Below, one piece after another: positions 53,679-63,742 of a stretch of DNA of 64,000 nt (its first letter is position 1; each line of letters starts with the position of its first letter). The DNA comes from Lactobacillus isalae (lineage in GTDB: Bacteria > Bacillota > Bacilli > Lactobacillales > Lactobacillaceae): positions 496,001 to 560,000 of the forward strand of contig NZ_OX443569.1 of NCBI RefSeq assembly GCF_947539375.1, written 5' to 3'. The notes below the pieces were generated by a model. That model had not been told where the DNA came from. It saw only the letters and a program-made list of their open reading frames with translations, and made no database searches. The translations under genes and the position numbers were made by a program.

Positions 53679-55931
53679 ATGTCAAAATATCGTGAGATGA
53701 CTCATGAAGAAGTTCTTGCTGAATGCAAGAAATATATGAATGATGAACACTTAGCTTTTGTTGAATCAGCATATGAATTTGCTAAGAATGCTCATGAAGG
53801 TCAATTTAGAGTTTCTGGTCAGCCATATATCATTCACCCCACTCAAGTTGCAGGTACTTTAGCAACTTTGCGCTTAGATCCTGATACAGTGGCTGCTGGG
53901 TATCTTCATGATACGGTAGAAGATACACCAGTCACTAATGACGATATTAAAGAAAAATTCGGTAAAGACGTTGCTTTTATTGTTGATGGCGTAACTAAGC
54001 TAAGTAAAATTCAATACAAGTCAAAAAGCCATGAGGAATATTTAGCGGATAACCACCGCAAAATGCTAATTGCGATGGCAAAAGACTTACGTGTAATCAT
54101 GGTTAAGCTTGCTGACCGTTTACATAATATGCATACTTTGGATCACTTACGACCTGACAAGCAAAGACGAATTGCTGATGAAACTTTAGATATTTATGCA
54201 CCCCTTGCTGATCGTTTGGGTATTGGAACAATTAAGTGGGAACTTGAAGACATGAGTTTGCACTACTTGAACCCACAACAATACTACCGAATTGTTAACT
54301 TAATGCAGTCTAAGCGCAGTGAGCGAGAAGGATATATTGCAGATGCAATTACAACTTTGAAGCAAACGCTTGATGGTTTGGGGATTAAGTATGAAATTTA
54401 TGGTCGTCCAAAGCATATTTATTCAATTTATAAAAAAATGGTTAATAAGCATAAGGACTTTAGTGAAATTTACGACTTATTAGCTGTTAGAGTAATTGTA
54501 AAATCAGTTCGTGATTGCTATGCCGTTTTAGGTGCTGTTCATACTAAATGGAAGCCAATGCCTGGTCGATTTAAAGACTATATTGCTGTTCCAAAAGTAA
54601 ATGGTTATCAATCATTACATACAACGATTATTGGACCTGGTGGTAAACCTCTTGAAATCCAGATCAGAACTGAAGCAATGCACCAAGTAGCTGAATATGG
54701 TGTTGCTGCTCACTGGGCATATAAAGAGGGCGTTAAGGGCGAAGTTGAGCAAACAGATGCAAACAAAAAGCTCAACATGTTCCAAGAAATTCTTGAACTT
54801 CAAAATGAAACTAAAGACTCTCATGAATTTATGAAGAGCGTCAAAACTGACATTTTTTCAGATCGAGTATATGTTTTTACTCCTAAAGGCGACGTTTATG
54901 AACTTCCTAAGGGATCAGTGCCTTTAGATTTTGCTTATATGGTTCACTCTGAAGTTGGTGCACATTCTGTTGGAGCTAGAATTAACGGCAAAATTGTGCC
55001 ACTAGACTATAAGCTTAAAAATGGTGATGTAGTTGAGATGCTAACTCAAGCTTCAGCTCGACCATCCCGTGATTGGGTTAACTTAGTCAAGACCTCAAGA
55101 GCGAGAAATAAGATTAAGCGTTTCTTTAAAGCTGAAGATCGCGAAGAAAATATTGAAAAAGGTCAGAACTTTATTGAACAAGAATTACTTAACCGTGATT
55201 TAGCTCCAAAAGAGTTCATGGATAAAGAACATATTCAAAAGGTAATTGACCATTTTAATTACCATAATGAAGAAGAAATGTTAGCAGCCGTGGGTTACGG
55301 GGAAGTCTCGGCATCAACTGTTGCTAACCGTTTAACAGAAGATTTGCGTAAGAAAGCTGAAGATGAAAAGCAACGTCAACTTGAAGAAAAGATTATGAAT
55401 GCAGGGCAGCAAAGTTCAGCAGAAGAAGATGATAATTCTGATGCTCCAGCTGATATTATGCGAGTTAAGCATAATAATGGAGTTATGGTACAGGGCGTTT
55501 CTGACCTAATGCTTCATTTAGCTAAATGCTGTAATCCTGTTCCAGGAGATCCGATTATTGGCTATGTGACTAAGGGACGTGGTGTAACAATTCACCGCGC
55601 AGATTGTCCTAACATTACAGAAGAAGCTAAGAAACAAGGTCGATTGATTGATGTAGCTTGGGAAAATATCGCTAAAGATAAGGATAAGGAAAATTACAAT
55701 GCAGATATTGAAATTTATGGTTTCAATCGTTCTCGTCTTTTAAGCGATGTAATTAATGCTCTTAACTCGAAGACTAAAAATATTGTTAATATTTCTGGAA
55801 AAGTTGATAGCAATAATATGGCTCATATCTATGCGACTGTTTCTGTTAGAGATGCGGCTCATCTTGAAGATATTTTAAGTCGGATGAGGGATGTGTCAAA
55901 TGTTTATGAAGCAAAGAGGTCAATTAATTAA
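53679..55931 (+). CDS. rel: Bifunctional (p)ppGpp synthetase/hydrolase
   Basis: 750 aa. HD hydrolase domain (about 25-200) with YIIHPTQVA and the metal-binding [21 protein letters not shown]; synthetase domain (about 230-350) with [10 protein letters not shown]. The TGS domain (about 395-455) has [27 protein letters not shown]; a zinc-finger-like and ACT region make up the C-terminus ([29 protein letters not shown]). It makes and degrades the stringent-response alarmone. Hydrolase residues are intact, so it is the bifunctional Rel type. Overlaps dtd by 1 nt. Confidence 0.96.
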   Translation: MSKYREMTHEEVLAECKKYMNDEHLAFVESAYEFAKNAHEGQFRVSGQPYIIHPTQVAGTLATLRLDPDTVAAGYLHDTVEDTPVTNDDIKEKFGKDVAFIVDGVTKLSKIQYKSKSHEEYLADNHRKMLIAMAKDLRVIMVKLADRLHNMHTLDHLRPDKQRRIADETLDIYAPLADRLGIGTIKWELEDMSLHYLNPQQYYRIVNLMQSKRSEREGYIADAITTLKQTLDGLGIKYEIYGRPKHIYSIYKKMVNKHKDFSEIYDLLAVRVIVKSVRDCYAVLGAVHTKWKPMPGRFKDYIAVPKVNGYQSLHTTIIGPGGKPLEIQIRTEAMHQVAEYGVAAHWAYKEGVKGEVEQTDANKKLNMFQEILELQNETKDSHEFMKSVKTDIFSDRVYVFTPKGDVYELPKGSVPLDFAYMVHSEVGAHSVGARINGKIVPLDYKLKNGDVVEMLTQASARPSRDWVNLVKTSRARNKIKRFFKAEDREENIEKGQNFIEQELLNRDLAPKEFMDKEHIQKVIDHFNYHNEEEMLAAVGYGEVSASTVANRLTEDLRKKAEDEKQRQLEEKIMNAGQQSSAEEDDNSDAPADIMRVKHNNGVMVQGVSDLMLHLAKCCNPVPGDPIIGYVTKGRGVTIHRADCPNITEEAKKQGRLIDVAWENIAKDKDKENYNADIEIYGFNRSRLLSDVINALNSKTKNIVNISGKVDSNNMAHIYATVSVRDAAHLEDILSRMRDVSNVYEAKRSIN

Positions 55932-56368
55932 TGCGTGTTGTTATTCAGAGAGTAAATAAAGCCCAAGTGGCTATTGATGATGAAATAGTTGGTAAAATTA
56001 AACGCGGTTTTCTTTTATTAGTTGGATTACGCGAAGGTGACGAATTAGACCAGGTAAAGAAAGCAGCTGATAAAATTGCTAAAATGCGTATTTTTGAAGA
56101 TGAAAATGGTAAAACTAATTTATCTTTAAAGGACGTTAATGGAGAAATTTTAAGCGTTAGTCAATTTACTTTACTGGCTAATACTAAAAAAGGAAATCGT
56201 CCAAGCTTTGTTGAAGCAATGCGACCACCTAAATCTAAAGAATTGTGGGAAGACTTCAATCAAGAACTTGAAAGTAAAGGATTTCACGTTGAAACAGGCG
56301 AATTTGGTGCAGATATGCAGGTTAGCCTAGAAAACGATGGTCCGTTTACGATTGTATTAGATATTTAA
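55931..56368 (+). CDS. dtd: D-aminoacyl-tRNA deacylase
   Basis: 145 aa. [16 protein letters not shown] opening, [20 protein letters not shown] with the SQFTL motif, and the cis Gly-Pro motif in [11 protein letters not shown] at the end: both DTD signatures. It removes D-amino acids and glycine from tRNAs. Translationally coupled to rel (TAATG), the usual rel-dtd order of Firmicutes. Confidence 0.97.
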   Translation: MRVVIQRVNKAQVAIDDEIVGKIKRGFLLLVGLREGDELDQVKKAADKIAKMRIFEDENGKTNLSLKDVNGEILSVSQFTLLANTKKGNRPSFVEAMRPPKSKELWEDFNQELESKGFHVETGEFGADMQVSLENDGPFTIVLDI

Positions 56369-56393
56369 TTCTTTAAGTAAAGGCTTACAAAGG

Positions 56394-56420
56394 TTGACTT
56401 TACTGACTGAAAAATATAAG
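56394..56420 (+). promoter_or_regulatory. Candidate promoter of the hisS-aspS leader
   Basis: TTGACT (56394-56399) and TATAAG (56415-56420), 15-nt spacing, at the front of the T-box leader. Confidence 0.55.
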
Positions 56421-56429
56421 CTAAAAAGG

Positions 56430-56625
56430 AATTATCGATGACGAAGAATGTAGATTAGCATGATCTATCTCAGAGACCGCTCAGTTGGTGAGAGAGCGGA
56501 TAGATTGCGATCTGTGACACCTTTAGCAGATAATAGATCGTTTCGCGAGCGTTAATCGCAGCAACCAAAAGGTGGTACCGTGCTAATTTATTGCGCCCTT
56601 GATTTAGTTCAAGGGCGCTTTTTTT
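56430..56625 (+). promoter_or_regulatory. T-box riboswitch of hisS-aspS with overlapping Asp/His specifier
   Basis: The T-box core AAAGGTGGTACCGTGCT lies at 56568-56584, followed by a strong terminator GCGCCCTTG/CAAGGGCGC and seven T (56593-56625). Stem I has CCGCTC/GAGCGG and ATCTATC/GATAGAT pairing (about 56463-56505). The specifier region holds GACAC at 56516-56520, which contains both GAC (Asp) and CAC (His). Uncharged tRNA should favour read-through into the two synthetase genes. TGGT in the core would pair better with the G73 of tRNA-Asp than the C73 of tRNA-His. Confidence 0.88.
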
Positions 56626-56649
56626 ATTAATATATTAAAGGATGATTAA

Positions 56650-57936
56650 ATGAAAGTTCAAAGACCAAAAGGTACAGTCGATATTTTGCCAGCAGATTCT
56701 GGTTCATGGGAAAAAGTAGAAAAAATCGCAAGAGATTTCTTTAAGCGTGCAAATTATCGCGAAATTCGTACACCAAGTTTTGAAAATTACGAGGTCTTTT
56801 CTCGCTCGTCTGGTGAAAGTTCAGATGTTGTAGAAAAAGAAATGTATGATTTTAACGATAAGGGTGGTCGTCATATTGCGCTTCGTCCTGAAGGAACAGC
56901 TGGCGTAGTTAGAGCATACGTTGAAAATAAATTATATGGTCCAGATGTAGTAAAGCCCTTTAATGTTTACTATATCGATAACACCTTCAGATATGAAAGA
57001 CCTCAAGCTGGTCGCCAGCGTGAATTTCACCAAATTGGTGTTGAAAGTTTTGGCTCAAATAGTCCACTATCTGATGTTGAAACCATTATGATGGGACATG
57101 ACTTACTTGCTGAACTTGGTGTTAAGAACTATGAATTACACATCAATACTTTAGGTAATGAACAAGTTAGAAAAGATTATCATGATGCTTTAGTAAATTA
57201 CTTTACTCCACTTAAGGATCAGCTTTCAGAAGATTCACAAAGACGCTTGTCAATGAATCCACTTCGTATTCTTGACTCAAAGGCAGAAGAAGATAAGCAA
57301 TTTTTACCTGATGCACCAAGAATTGTTGACTACTTGGACGAAGATTCTAAGAAGAACTTTGAAACCATTACTGATATGCTTGAACAATTAGGCATTAATT
57401 ACGTTTTGGATGATGACTTAGTTCGTGGTCTTGATTACTATACTGGAGTAATCTTTGAATTCGAAGTTGAAGATAAGAATTTATGGGAATCAGCAACTAC
57501 GATTTTAGGCGGTGGACGTTATAACCACTTAGTTGAAGAATTTGATGGTCCAGAAACGCCAGCAGTTGGCTTTGGTATTGGTGAAGAAAGATTGATGCTC
57601 GTTCTTAAAGAACAAAATCCTGCATTATTTGAAGATGAAGGAATTGATTTCTTTATTACTAATATTGGTGCTGGTACTGAAATGAAGACTGTTGAAATTG
57701 CCCGTTCTCTTCGCAAACAAGGATTTAAGGCACAATACGATGTTGATCAAAAGAAATTAAAGCAACAATTTAGAAAAGCTGATCGTGTTCATGCAAAATT
57801 TGTAATTACATTGGGTGCTAAAGAACTTGAAAATGGTGTTCTTAATATTAAGCGTTTAGCTGATGGAAAGACTCTAGACTTAAGTTTAGAAGACTTAAAT
57901 GATATGAAATCTGTAATGAAAAAGATAGAGGATTAA
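56650..57936 (+). CDS. hisS: Histidyl-tRNA synthetase
   Basis: 428 aa. Class II synthetase with [13 protein letters not shown] at the N-terminus. Motif 1 is near [11 protein letters not shown], motif 2 is [21 protein letters not shown], and the histidine-specific [14 protein letters not shown] and [15 protein letters not shown] follow. Motif 3 is [13 protein letters not shown]. The C-terminal anticodon-binding domain starts near 330. It sits directly downstream of the T-box terminator and 5 nt before aspS. No deviation is seen. Confidence 0.97.
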   Translation: MKVQRPKGTVDILPADSGSWEKVEKIARDFFKRANYREIRTPSFENYEVFSRSSGESSDVVEKEMYDFNDKGGRHIALRPEGTAGVVRAYVENKLYGPDVVKPFNVYYIDNTFRYERPQAGRQREFHQIGVESFGSNSPLSDVETIMMGHDLLAELGVKNYELHINTLGNEQVRKDYHDALVNYFTPLKDQLSEDSQRRLSMNPLRILDSKAEEDKQFLPDAPRIVDYLDEDSKKNFETITDMLEQLGINYVLDDDLVRGLDYYTGVIFEFEVEDKNLWESATTILGGGRYNHLVEEFDGPETPAVGFGIGEERLMLVLKEQNPALFEDEGIDFFITNIGAGTEMKTVEIARSLRKQGFKAQYDVDQKKLKQQFRKADRVHAKFVITLGAKELENGVLNIKRLADGKTLDLSLEDLNDMKSVMKKIED

Positions 57937-57941
57937 AAATT

Positions 57942-59795
57942 ATGATGAATATGGAAAAAAGAACAGACTATGCTGGTAATATTACTAGTGAATATGAAGG
58001 ACAAGAAGTAACCCTTTATGGTTGGGTACAACGTGTTCGTAATTTAGGCAATTTAGTATTTATTGATCTTCGTGATCGTGAAGGTATTGTTCAAGTTGTT
58101 GTTAACAAAGACTCTGGTAAAGAATTAATGGATATTGCAGATTCTCTTAATAATGAAGATGTAATTGAAGTTAAGGGAAAAGTTGTTAAACGTTCCAGCG
58201 TAAATCCAGACATGAAAACTGGTGAAGTTGAAGTTGATGCAACAGAAATTGATATTTTAAATAAGTCAAAGGTTCCACCTTTTGAAATCAAAGATGACAT
58301 TAAAGCAGCTGAGCAAACTAGATTAAAGTATCGTTACCTTGATCTACGTCGCCCAACTTTACAAAAGGCAATTATGCTTCGCTCAAAGATCTTAAAGGCT
58401 ACTCATGAATACTTTGACGAAAATGGATTTATTGATATTGAAACTCCAATTTTAGGTAAGTCTTCTCCAGAAGGTGCTCGTGACTACTTAGTTCCATCAA
58501 GAATTTATCCAGGTAGTTTTTATGCACTTCCTCAATCACCACAATTGTTTAAGCAATTGTTAATGGGTGCTGGTTTTGATAAGTACTACCAATTAGCACG
58601 TTGTTTCCGTGACGAAGATTTGCGTGGTGACCGTCAACCTGAATTTACCCAAATTGATATGGAAACATCATTTACTGATGAAAAGCAAGTTCAAGACTAT
58701 ACTGAAGGTCTTTTGAAGAAGATCATGAAAGATGTAATGGGAATTGACTTGAAGACACCAATCAAGCGTATTACTTGGGATGAAGCAATGAACAAGTACG
58801 GTTCTGATAAGCCAGATACTCGTTACGAAATGTTTATTCATGACTTAAGTCCAATCTTTAAAGATTCTGATTTCAAAGTTTTCTCTGGTGCAATTGCTGA
58901 TGGTGGCTACGTAAAGGGAATTGCTGTCAAGAATGGTGCTAAGCAATATTCACGTAAGAAGATTGAAGAAAAACAAGATTACATCAAACGCTATCACGCT
59001 AAAGGATTGGCATGGGTTAAGTACGAAGATGGCGAATTCTCAGGTCCTGTTTCTCGGTTCTTAACTGATGAAAATAAAGAAGCTTTAAAGAAGGAATTCG
59101 AACTTGAAGGTGGCGAATTAGTAGTATTTGTTGCTGATAAGTGGAAGGTTGTAACTGATTCGCTTGACCATTTGCGTCGTGAATTTGCTAAAGAAACTGG
59201 AATTATTCCAGAAAATGTTTACGACTTTGTTTGGGTTGTTGACTGGCCATTATTTGAATATGATGAAGGCTTGGGTCGCTGGATTGCCGCTCACCACCCA
59301 TTTACTATGCCAGATGATGAAGGAATTAAGTTACTTGATACTGATCCGCATAAAGCTCATGCGCGTTCATACGATATTGTTATGAATGGGGATGAAATGG
59401 GTGGTGGATCAATCCGTATTCACAAACGTTCAATTCAAGAAAAGATGTTTAAGGCACTTGGCTTTACTAAGAAGCGTGCTTATGAACAATTTGGATATTT
59501 ACTTGACGCTTTAGATATGGGATTCCCACCACATGCTGGTCTTGCAATTGGATTAGACAGATTTGCTATGATGTTAGCTCAAAAGGACAACATTCGTGAC
59601 GTAACTGCCTTTCCAAAGAATGCTTCTGCTTCAGAACCAATGATGCACGCTCCAGCACCTGTTGCCGATCAACAATTAGATGATATTGGTATCAAAGTAG
59701 AAGACAAGTATGAAGACAGCGTTAAAGAAATTGAAGCACGCCTTGAAAAGGAAGCTCAAGAAGACGCTGATAAGAATTCAACTTGGGATGAATAA
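57942..59795 (+). CDS. aspS: Aspartyl-tRNA synthetase
   Basis: 617 aa, bacterial type. OB-fold anticodon domain (about 1-110; [25 protein letters not shown]), [25 protein letters not shown], motif 2 [21 protein letters not shown], the bacterial GAD insertion domain (about 285-430), and motif 3 [13 protein letters not shown]. It charges tRNA-Asp, and in organisms without AsnRS also tRNA-Asn; specificity on that point is not readable here. Last gene of the operon, with a terminator at 59815-59853. Confidence 0.97.
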   Translation: MMNMEKRTDYAGNITSEYEGQEVTLYGWVQRVRNLGNLVFIDLRDREGIVQVVVNKDSGKELMDIADSLNNEDVIEVKGKVVKRSSVNPDMKTGEVEVDATEIDILNKSKVPPFEIKDDIKAAEQTRLKYRYLDLRRPTLQKAIMLRSKILKATHEYFDENGFIDIETPILGKSSPEGARDYLVPSRIYPGSFYALPQSPQLFKQLLMGAGFDKYYQLARCFRDEDLRGDRQPEFTQIDMETSFTDEKQVQDYTEGLLKKIMKDVMGIDLKTPIKRITWDEAMNKYGSDKPDTRYEMFIHDLSPIFKDSDFKVFSGAIADGGYVKGIAVKNGAKQYSRKKIEEKQDYIKRYHAKGLAWVKYEDGEFSGPVSRFLTDENKEALKKEFELEGGELVVFVADKWKVVTDSLDHLRREFAKETGIIPENVYDFVWVVDWPLFEYDEGLGRWIAAHHPFTMPDDEGIKLLDTDPHKAHARSYDIVMNGDEMGGGSIRIHKRSIQEKMFKALGFTKKRAYEQFGYLLDALDMGFPPHAGLAIGLDRFAMMLAQKDNIRDVTAFPKNASASEPMMHAPAPVADQQLDDIGIKVEDKYEDSVKEIEARLEKEAQEDADKNSTWDE

Positions 59796-59814
59796 AAATT
59801 AGTTTAATTAAAAA

Positions 59815-59853
59815 GAGTAAGGATTATTTTTAAAAGATAGTCTTTACTTTTTT
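59815..59853 (+). terminator. Terminator of hisS-aspS
   Basis: GAGTAAGGA and TCTTTACT arms (with wobble) around a loop, followed by TTTTTT. Confidence 0.65.
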
Positions 59854-59924
59854 GTTTGTTCAAAACTAAATGAAAATGATAATATTAGCTATGAAGAATG
59901 TTATGATGACGGGATTTTTTTAGT
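59854..59924 (+). other. Probable CRISPR leader
   Basis: AT-rich stretch directly left of the first repeat, ending in a T-run (GATTTTTTTAGT). The degenerate repeat at the opposite end of the array supports this side as the leader. Confidence 0.55.
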
Positions 59925-60862
59925 GTATTCTCCACGTATGTGGAGATGATCCCACTTCACGGGTCGGTCATCACTCTGACCAATCGTATTCTCCACGTAT
60001 GTGGAGATGATCCTATTACGGGCTTAGATTTCTCAAAAGTTCCGGGGTATTCTCCACGTATGTGGAGATGATCCCTATGGCTATGAAATTTTAACTAAGG
60101 AGAAAAAGTATTCTCCACGTATGTGGAGATGATCCTCAATATGCCTTTTCTGATGATCTAAACTAAGAGTATTCTCCACGTATGTGGAGATGATCCTATT
60201 TGATGTATCGATATCTTTACTATCCTTAAGTATTCTCCACGTATGTGGAGATGATCCTAAAATTGGGTGCATGGGATACAGAACATAAGCGTATTCTCCA
60301 CGTATGTGGAGATGATCCCGTCAATCTCTGTATCTTCTGTAGTAATTTCACGTATTCTCCACGTATGTGGAGATGATCCTCCACTAGTACTAATAGTCTT
60401 TAATGTAAAAGAGTATTCTCCACGTATGTGGAGATGATCCTTTTTTACTGAATTTAAATTTCCACTAAAAACAGTATTCTCCACGTATGTGGAGATGATC
60501 CTTAAAGGAATCTCTTTTGGAAAGCTGGGACGATAGTATTCTCCACGTATGTGGAGATGATCCTGATAAGGTAGAAAAGGCAATGCAAGAACTTGAGTAT
60601 TCTCCACGTATGTGGAGATGATCCTTGCTTCGTAAGATTGCTAATAAGGATAATACAGTATTCTCCACGTATGTGGAGATGATCCCTACAACTAAACCTT
60701 GCCAAGTTACTTTTGCAAGTATTCTCCACGTATGTGGAGATGATCCCCAATTGCTGCACCAGCCGGTCCACCAAAGAATAGTATTCTCCACGTATGTGGA
60801 GATGATCCCTTAGGAAAGACATTCTGGATTGACATCATATCGTATTCTCCACGTATGTGGAG
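59925..60862 (+). CRISPR. CRISPR array, type I-E-like, 15 full repeats plus one degenerate, 15 spacers
   Basis: 28-nt repeats begin GTATTCTCC and end GATGATCC, with inverted arms TCTCCAC/GTGGAGA. Full copies start at 59925, 59986, 60047, 60108, 60169, 60230, 60291, 60352, 60413, 60474, 60536, 60597, 60658, 60719 and 60781. All 15 are identical by eye. Spacers are 33 nt, except 34 nt at 60502-60535 and 60747-60780. The last copy (60842-60862) keeps the first 21 bases, then diverges. Repeat length, 61-nt period and repeat sequence match type I-E arrays of lactobacilli. No cas gene lies in the window. By eye no spacer matches the prophage here. Confidence 0.97.
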
Positions 60863-61067
60863 GACTTCTTATAAACGAATGTATTAGGTTTAACAAGAGG
60901 CATATCATTTTAGACAAAGAATGATTACTTTATAAAATGATCAATAATAGTGGAGAAGGTTATTTGTGTTCAAAGGTCAACCTTGCTGTTAATTCATCTA
61001 CTAGATAGTAGTTCAAAGGGTGGGTATGCAGGGATTGGAATAAAGTTGAATATTGAAAAATCATAAT
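60863..61067. other. Non-coding stretch after the CRISPR array
   Basis: About 205 bases without a convincing ORF or RNA gene. Short open stretches exist, but none has both a start codon and a ribosome binding site. It may be decayed flanking sequence of a lost cas or mobile segment, which cannot be shown here. Confidence 0.4.
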
Positions 61068-61111
61068 AAAAAAATCACTTCAAGTTGAATTTAACCTGAA
61101 GTGATTTTTTT
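61068..61111 (-). terminator. Terminator of the aminotransferase gene
   Basis: AAATCACTTCA and TGAAGTGATTT arms, with A/T runs on both sides; it serves the minus-strand gene that ends at 61120. Confidence 0.85.
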
Positions 61112-61119
61112 GTATAATT

Positions 61120-62304
61120 TTAAATATTTTCAACAAATTTAGCGATTCTTTTTAATGCTTCTTTTAACTGTTCAGTTGAAGAAGCATATGACATTCTTAC
61201 GTAGCCTTGGCCACCTTGACCAAAATAGCGACCAGGAGTCACACCAACTTTTGCTTTTGTAGCTAATTCATTTGCAAATGCTTCATCATCAGTACCAAAA
61301 GAATCTGGAATTTTAGCAAAAATATAGAAAGCTCCTTGTGGAGTAGACATTTCAAAGCCTAATTTTTCTAATCCAGCCTTCATAAATTTAAGCCGATCTT
61401 CGTAAATCTTTCTAGATTCAAGTGGATCAGCTTGACCATTATTTAACGCTTCAATTGCTGCTGCTTGCACATTATCGGTGACAGAAGTAACTAAAAAGGC
61501 ATTTACTTTTTGAATTGTTTTCATGATATCTGCTGGAGCGGCGATGTATCCTAATCTCCATCCGGTCATTGCGTAGGCCTTTGAGAGACCTGAAATCAAA
61601 ATATTACGTTCAGGGATATATTGAGATAGAGAATGATGAACGTTATTGTCGTAAACTAATTCTCCATAAATTTCGTCAGTTACAGAGAATAGATGGTATT
61701 CAGTAATAACCTCTGCAAGTGCTTTTAAAGTTGTTTCTGGATATACTCGACCAGTAGGATTTGATGGATCAGTCAAAATAATTGCTTTGGCACCTTTTCC
61801 CTCATTTTGTAGAACACTTTTAAGATGTTCTGGGGTGAGAATAAATCCATCTTTTGAAGTATCAATTTGAACTGGAATAGCACGGGTCAATTTAATCAAT
61901 TGGAAATAGAGCGCCCAAACAGGTGTAGGAACTAGAATTTTATCTCCTGGGTTTAAAATGGACATGAAAACATCATTTAAAGCACCAGTAGCACCTACAG
62001 TTACGCAAATTTCAGTTTTTGGATCATATTTCACGTCAAGACTGCGTTCAAGGTATTTACTAATTGCGTCTAATAATTCTGGTTTACCAGCTTGTGGAGC
62101 ATAGTGAGAATCGTTAGCTTCAATATCAGCAATAGCTGCATTTTTAACATGGTCTGGCGTGTTTAAATCAGGTTCGCCAATAGTTAACTTGATAATCCCT
62201 GGAATTTGAGAAGCTTTTTCATCAAAAGCTCTAATTTTTGATGGTCCTAGAGAATTTAATCGTGTATTTTTTGTAAGTGATAAGTCATTTGCTAATTTCG
62301 GCAT
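61120..62304 (-). CDS. Pyridoxal-phosphate aminotransferase, class I (AraT/PatA-like)
   Basis: 394 aa. Fold type I aminotransferase: KLTIGEPDLNTPDHV, VTVGATGALNDVFMSILNPGDKILVPTPVWALY, LTDPSNPTGRVY, VTDEIYGELVYD, and the PLP-binding Lys in SGLSKAYAMTGWRLGYIA (about 237). C-terminal GYVRMSYASSTEQLKEALKRI with the substrate-carboxylate Arg. Such enzymes act on aromatic amino acids, aspartate or N-acetyl-diaminopimelate; the precise substrate cannot be assigned. GGAGGG precedes the ATG. Monocistronic. Confidence 0.9.
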   Translation of the reverse strand: MPKLANDLSLTKNTRLNSLGPSKIRAFDEKASQIPGIIKLTIGEPDLNTPDHVKNAAIADIEANDSHYAPQAGKPELLDAISKYLERSLDVKYDPKTEICVTVGATGALNDVFMSILNPGDKILVPTPVWALYFQLIKLTRAIPVQIDTSKDGFILTPEHLKSVLQNEGKGAKAIILTDPSNPTGRVYPETTLKALAEVITEYHLFSVTDEIYGELVYDNNVHHSLSQYIPERNILISGLSKAYAMTGWRLGYIAAPADIMKTIQKVNAFLVTSVTDNVQAAAIEALNNGQADPLESRKIYEDRLKFMKAGLEKLGFEMSTPQGAFYIFAKIPDSFGTDDEAFANELATKAKVGVTPGRYFGQGGQGYVRMSYASSTEQLKEALKRIAKFVENI

Positions 62305-62408
62305 AATAAATCCCTCCGCTAATATTATAGATTATTGTATAGAAACAAAAATCATGAAACAACATTTTTCTACTAAAATTTGATATGTTTAAAACAGAAG
62401 GTGAAAAA

Positions 62409-62840
62409 ATGTTTAATAAAGAAGAAGCACTTAAGAAATTAAATTCGGAGCAATATGAAGTCACACAACATGCGGCCACTGAATATCCTTTTACTGGAAA
62501 GTATGACAAATTTAATCAAAAAGGAATATATGTTGATGTGGTATCTGGTGAGCCATTGTTTTCAAGTGAGGATAAGTATGATGCTGGTTGTGGCTGGCCA
62601 AGTTTTACTAAGCCGATCGAAAAGCTTGTTTATCACCGAGATCAATCTCATGGGATGGAGCGAACTGAAGTAAAGAGCCCAGTAGCTGATTCTCATTTAG
62701 GTCATGTTTTTACAGATGGTCCCGTTGATCAAGGCGGATTAAGATATTGTATTAATTCTGCTGCGTTAAAGTTCATTCCATATGATAAGCTAGAGGAGGA
62801 AGGTTATGAAGAGTATAAGAAGTTATTCAAAGGACGATAA
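62409..62840 (+). CDS. msrB: Peptide-methionine (R)-S-oxide reductase
   Basis: 143 aa from ATG 62409, with AGAAGGTG upstream; an ATG eight codons earlier lies before that site. MsrB signatures are [24 protein letters not shown] and the catalytic Cys in [13 protein letters not shown]. The zinc-binding CxxC pairs of many MsrBs are missing ([15 protein letters not shown]), so it is the zinc-free subtype. It repairs the R form of oxidised methionine. Spaced 2 nt from the next gene and near msrA. Confidence 0.95.
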   Translation: MFNKEEALKKLNSEQYEVTQHAATEYPFTGKYDKFNQKGIYVDVVSGEPLFSSEDKYDAGCGWPSFTKPIEKLVYHRDQSHGMERTEVKSPVADSHLGHVFTDGPVDQGGLRYCINSAALKFIPYDKLEEEGYEEYKKLFKGR

Positions 62841-62842
62841 AA

Positions 62843-63601
62843 ATGAATTTTGAAGAAGAACTTTATAATTTAGATGTACCTGAAGAACATATTCCAGAAT
62901 TATTGAAATTTGGAAAGAATAATCCTGAATTTTTAACTAAGGCAATTAAGGCTGAAGGAAATGCTAAAAAGTATAGTGTTGCTCAAACTAAGATGGAACC
63001 CAATGATTTAATTAATAATCAGATTGCTTTTTTGGGTAGTTCAGTGACCTATGGTGCTGGTGCTTTAGGTGAGTCTTTTGTTGATTATTTAAGTAAAAAA
63101 GATAATATTTGCGCTTTTAAAGATGCGGTCTCAGGGACAACATTAGTTGATAATGGTTCTGATTCATACATTGGTCGTTTAGGAAGATTACCAGTTTTAG
63201 AAAAATTAACAGCATTTGTCCTGCAGCTTTCGACTAATGATGCAGTTAAAGGAGAAGAGAAGCTGGGTGAAATTGCACAAGATGATAATTTTGATACGCA
63301 AACAGTCACTGGTGCAATTGAATATATTTTAAATTATGTAAAGCAAAACTGGAATTGTCCTGTTCTAATCTTTAGTAATCCAAAATTTGATTCTGATTTT
63401 TATGGTCAAATGGTTGAGAGGGTTAAAGAATTACAAAGTAAATGGGGCTTTGATTTTCTTAATATGTGGGATGATGATTCTTTTAATTATAGTGAAAAGG
63501 ACAGAGAACTTTATATGCTTGATCCGATTCATCCAACACGTGCTGGCTATAAATTAAGCTGGCTACCAGTGGTTGAAAAAGAATTATTAGAGATAAAATA
63601 A
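62843..63601 (+). CDS. SGNH/GDSL-type hydrolase
   Basis: 252 aa. Block I is FLGSSVTYGAG (nucleophilic Ser near 59), a Gly in the DAVSGTTLVDNG block, an Asn in LQLSTNDAVKG, and the Asp-His pair in LDPIHPTRAGY near the C-terminus. All four SGNH blocks are visible. A helical N-terminus (about 1-45) precedes the catalytic domain. No signal peptide, so probably a cytoplasmic esterase or lipase-like enzyme of unknown substrate. It is in an operon with msrB. Confidence 0.85.
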   Translation: MNFEEELYNLDVPEEHIPELLKFGKNNPEFLTKAIKAEGNAKKYSVAQTKMEPNDLINNQIAFLGSSVTYGAGALGESFVDYLSKKDNICAFKDAVSGTTLVDNGSDSYIGRLGRLPVLEKLTAFVLQLSTNDAVKGEEKLGEIAQDDNFDTQTVTGAIEYILNYVKQNWNCPVLIFSNPKFDSDFYGQMVERVKELQSKWGFDFLNMWDDDSFNYSEKDRELYMLDPIHPTRAGYKLSWLPVVEKELLEIK

Positions 63602-63628
63602 TAGTAAATATTAAGTAAATAATTTAAG

Positions 63629-63676
63629 CTGAATAGTGAATTGATTATGGTCTAAATAATTGATTCGCTATTTTTC
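63629..63676 (+). terminator. Terminator between the SGNH hydrolase gene and msrA
   Basis: AATAGTGAATTGATT and AATTGATTCGCTATT arms with wobble pairs, then TTTTT. Confidence 0.6.
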
Positions 63677-63742
63677 GATATATAGTGAAAAAGGCCGGAA
63701 ATAATCCATAATTATTCGAATTTAGAAAGAAGTGCTAATAAA

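Noticed and set aside
60081-60822. Overlapping ORFs of 62-116 codons on both strands across the CRISPR array
   Set aside because: They are translations of the repeat itself, showing recurring peptides such as SSPHTWRI, DHLHIRGEY and IISTYVENT every 61 nt. They have no ribosome binding sites.
59953-60841. Spacers targeting the prophage in this window
   Set aside because: Comparing the 15 spacers with the phage region by eye gave only short partial similarity (for example 60319-60351 against part of terL), far from full-length matches. A proper search could still find diverged targets.
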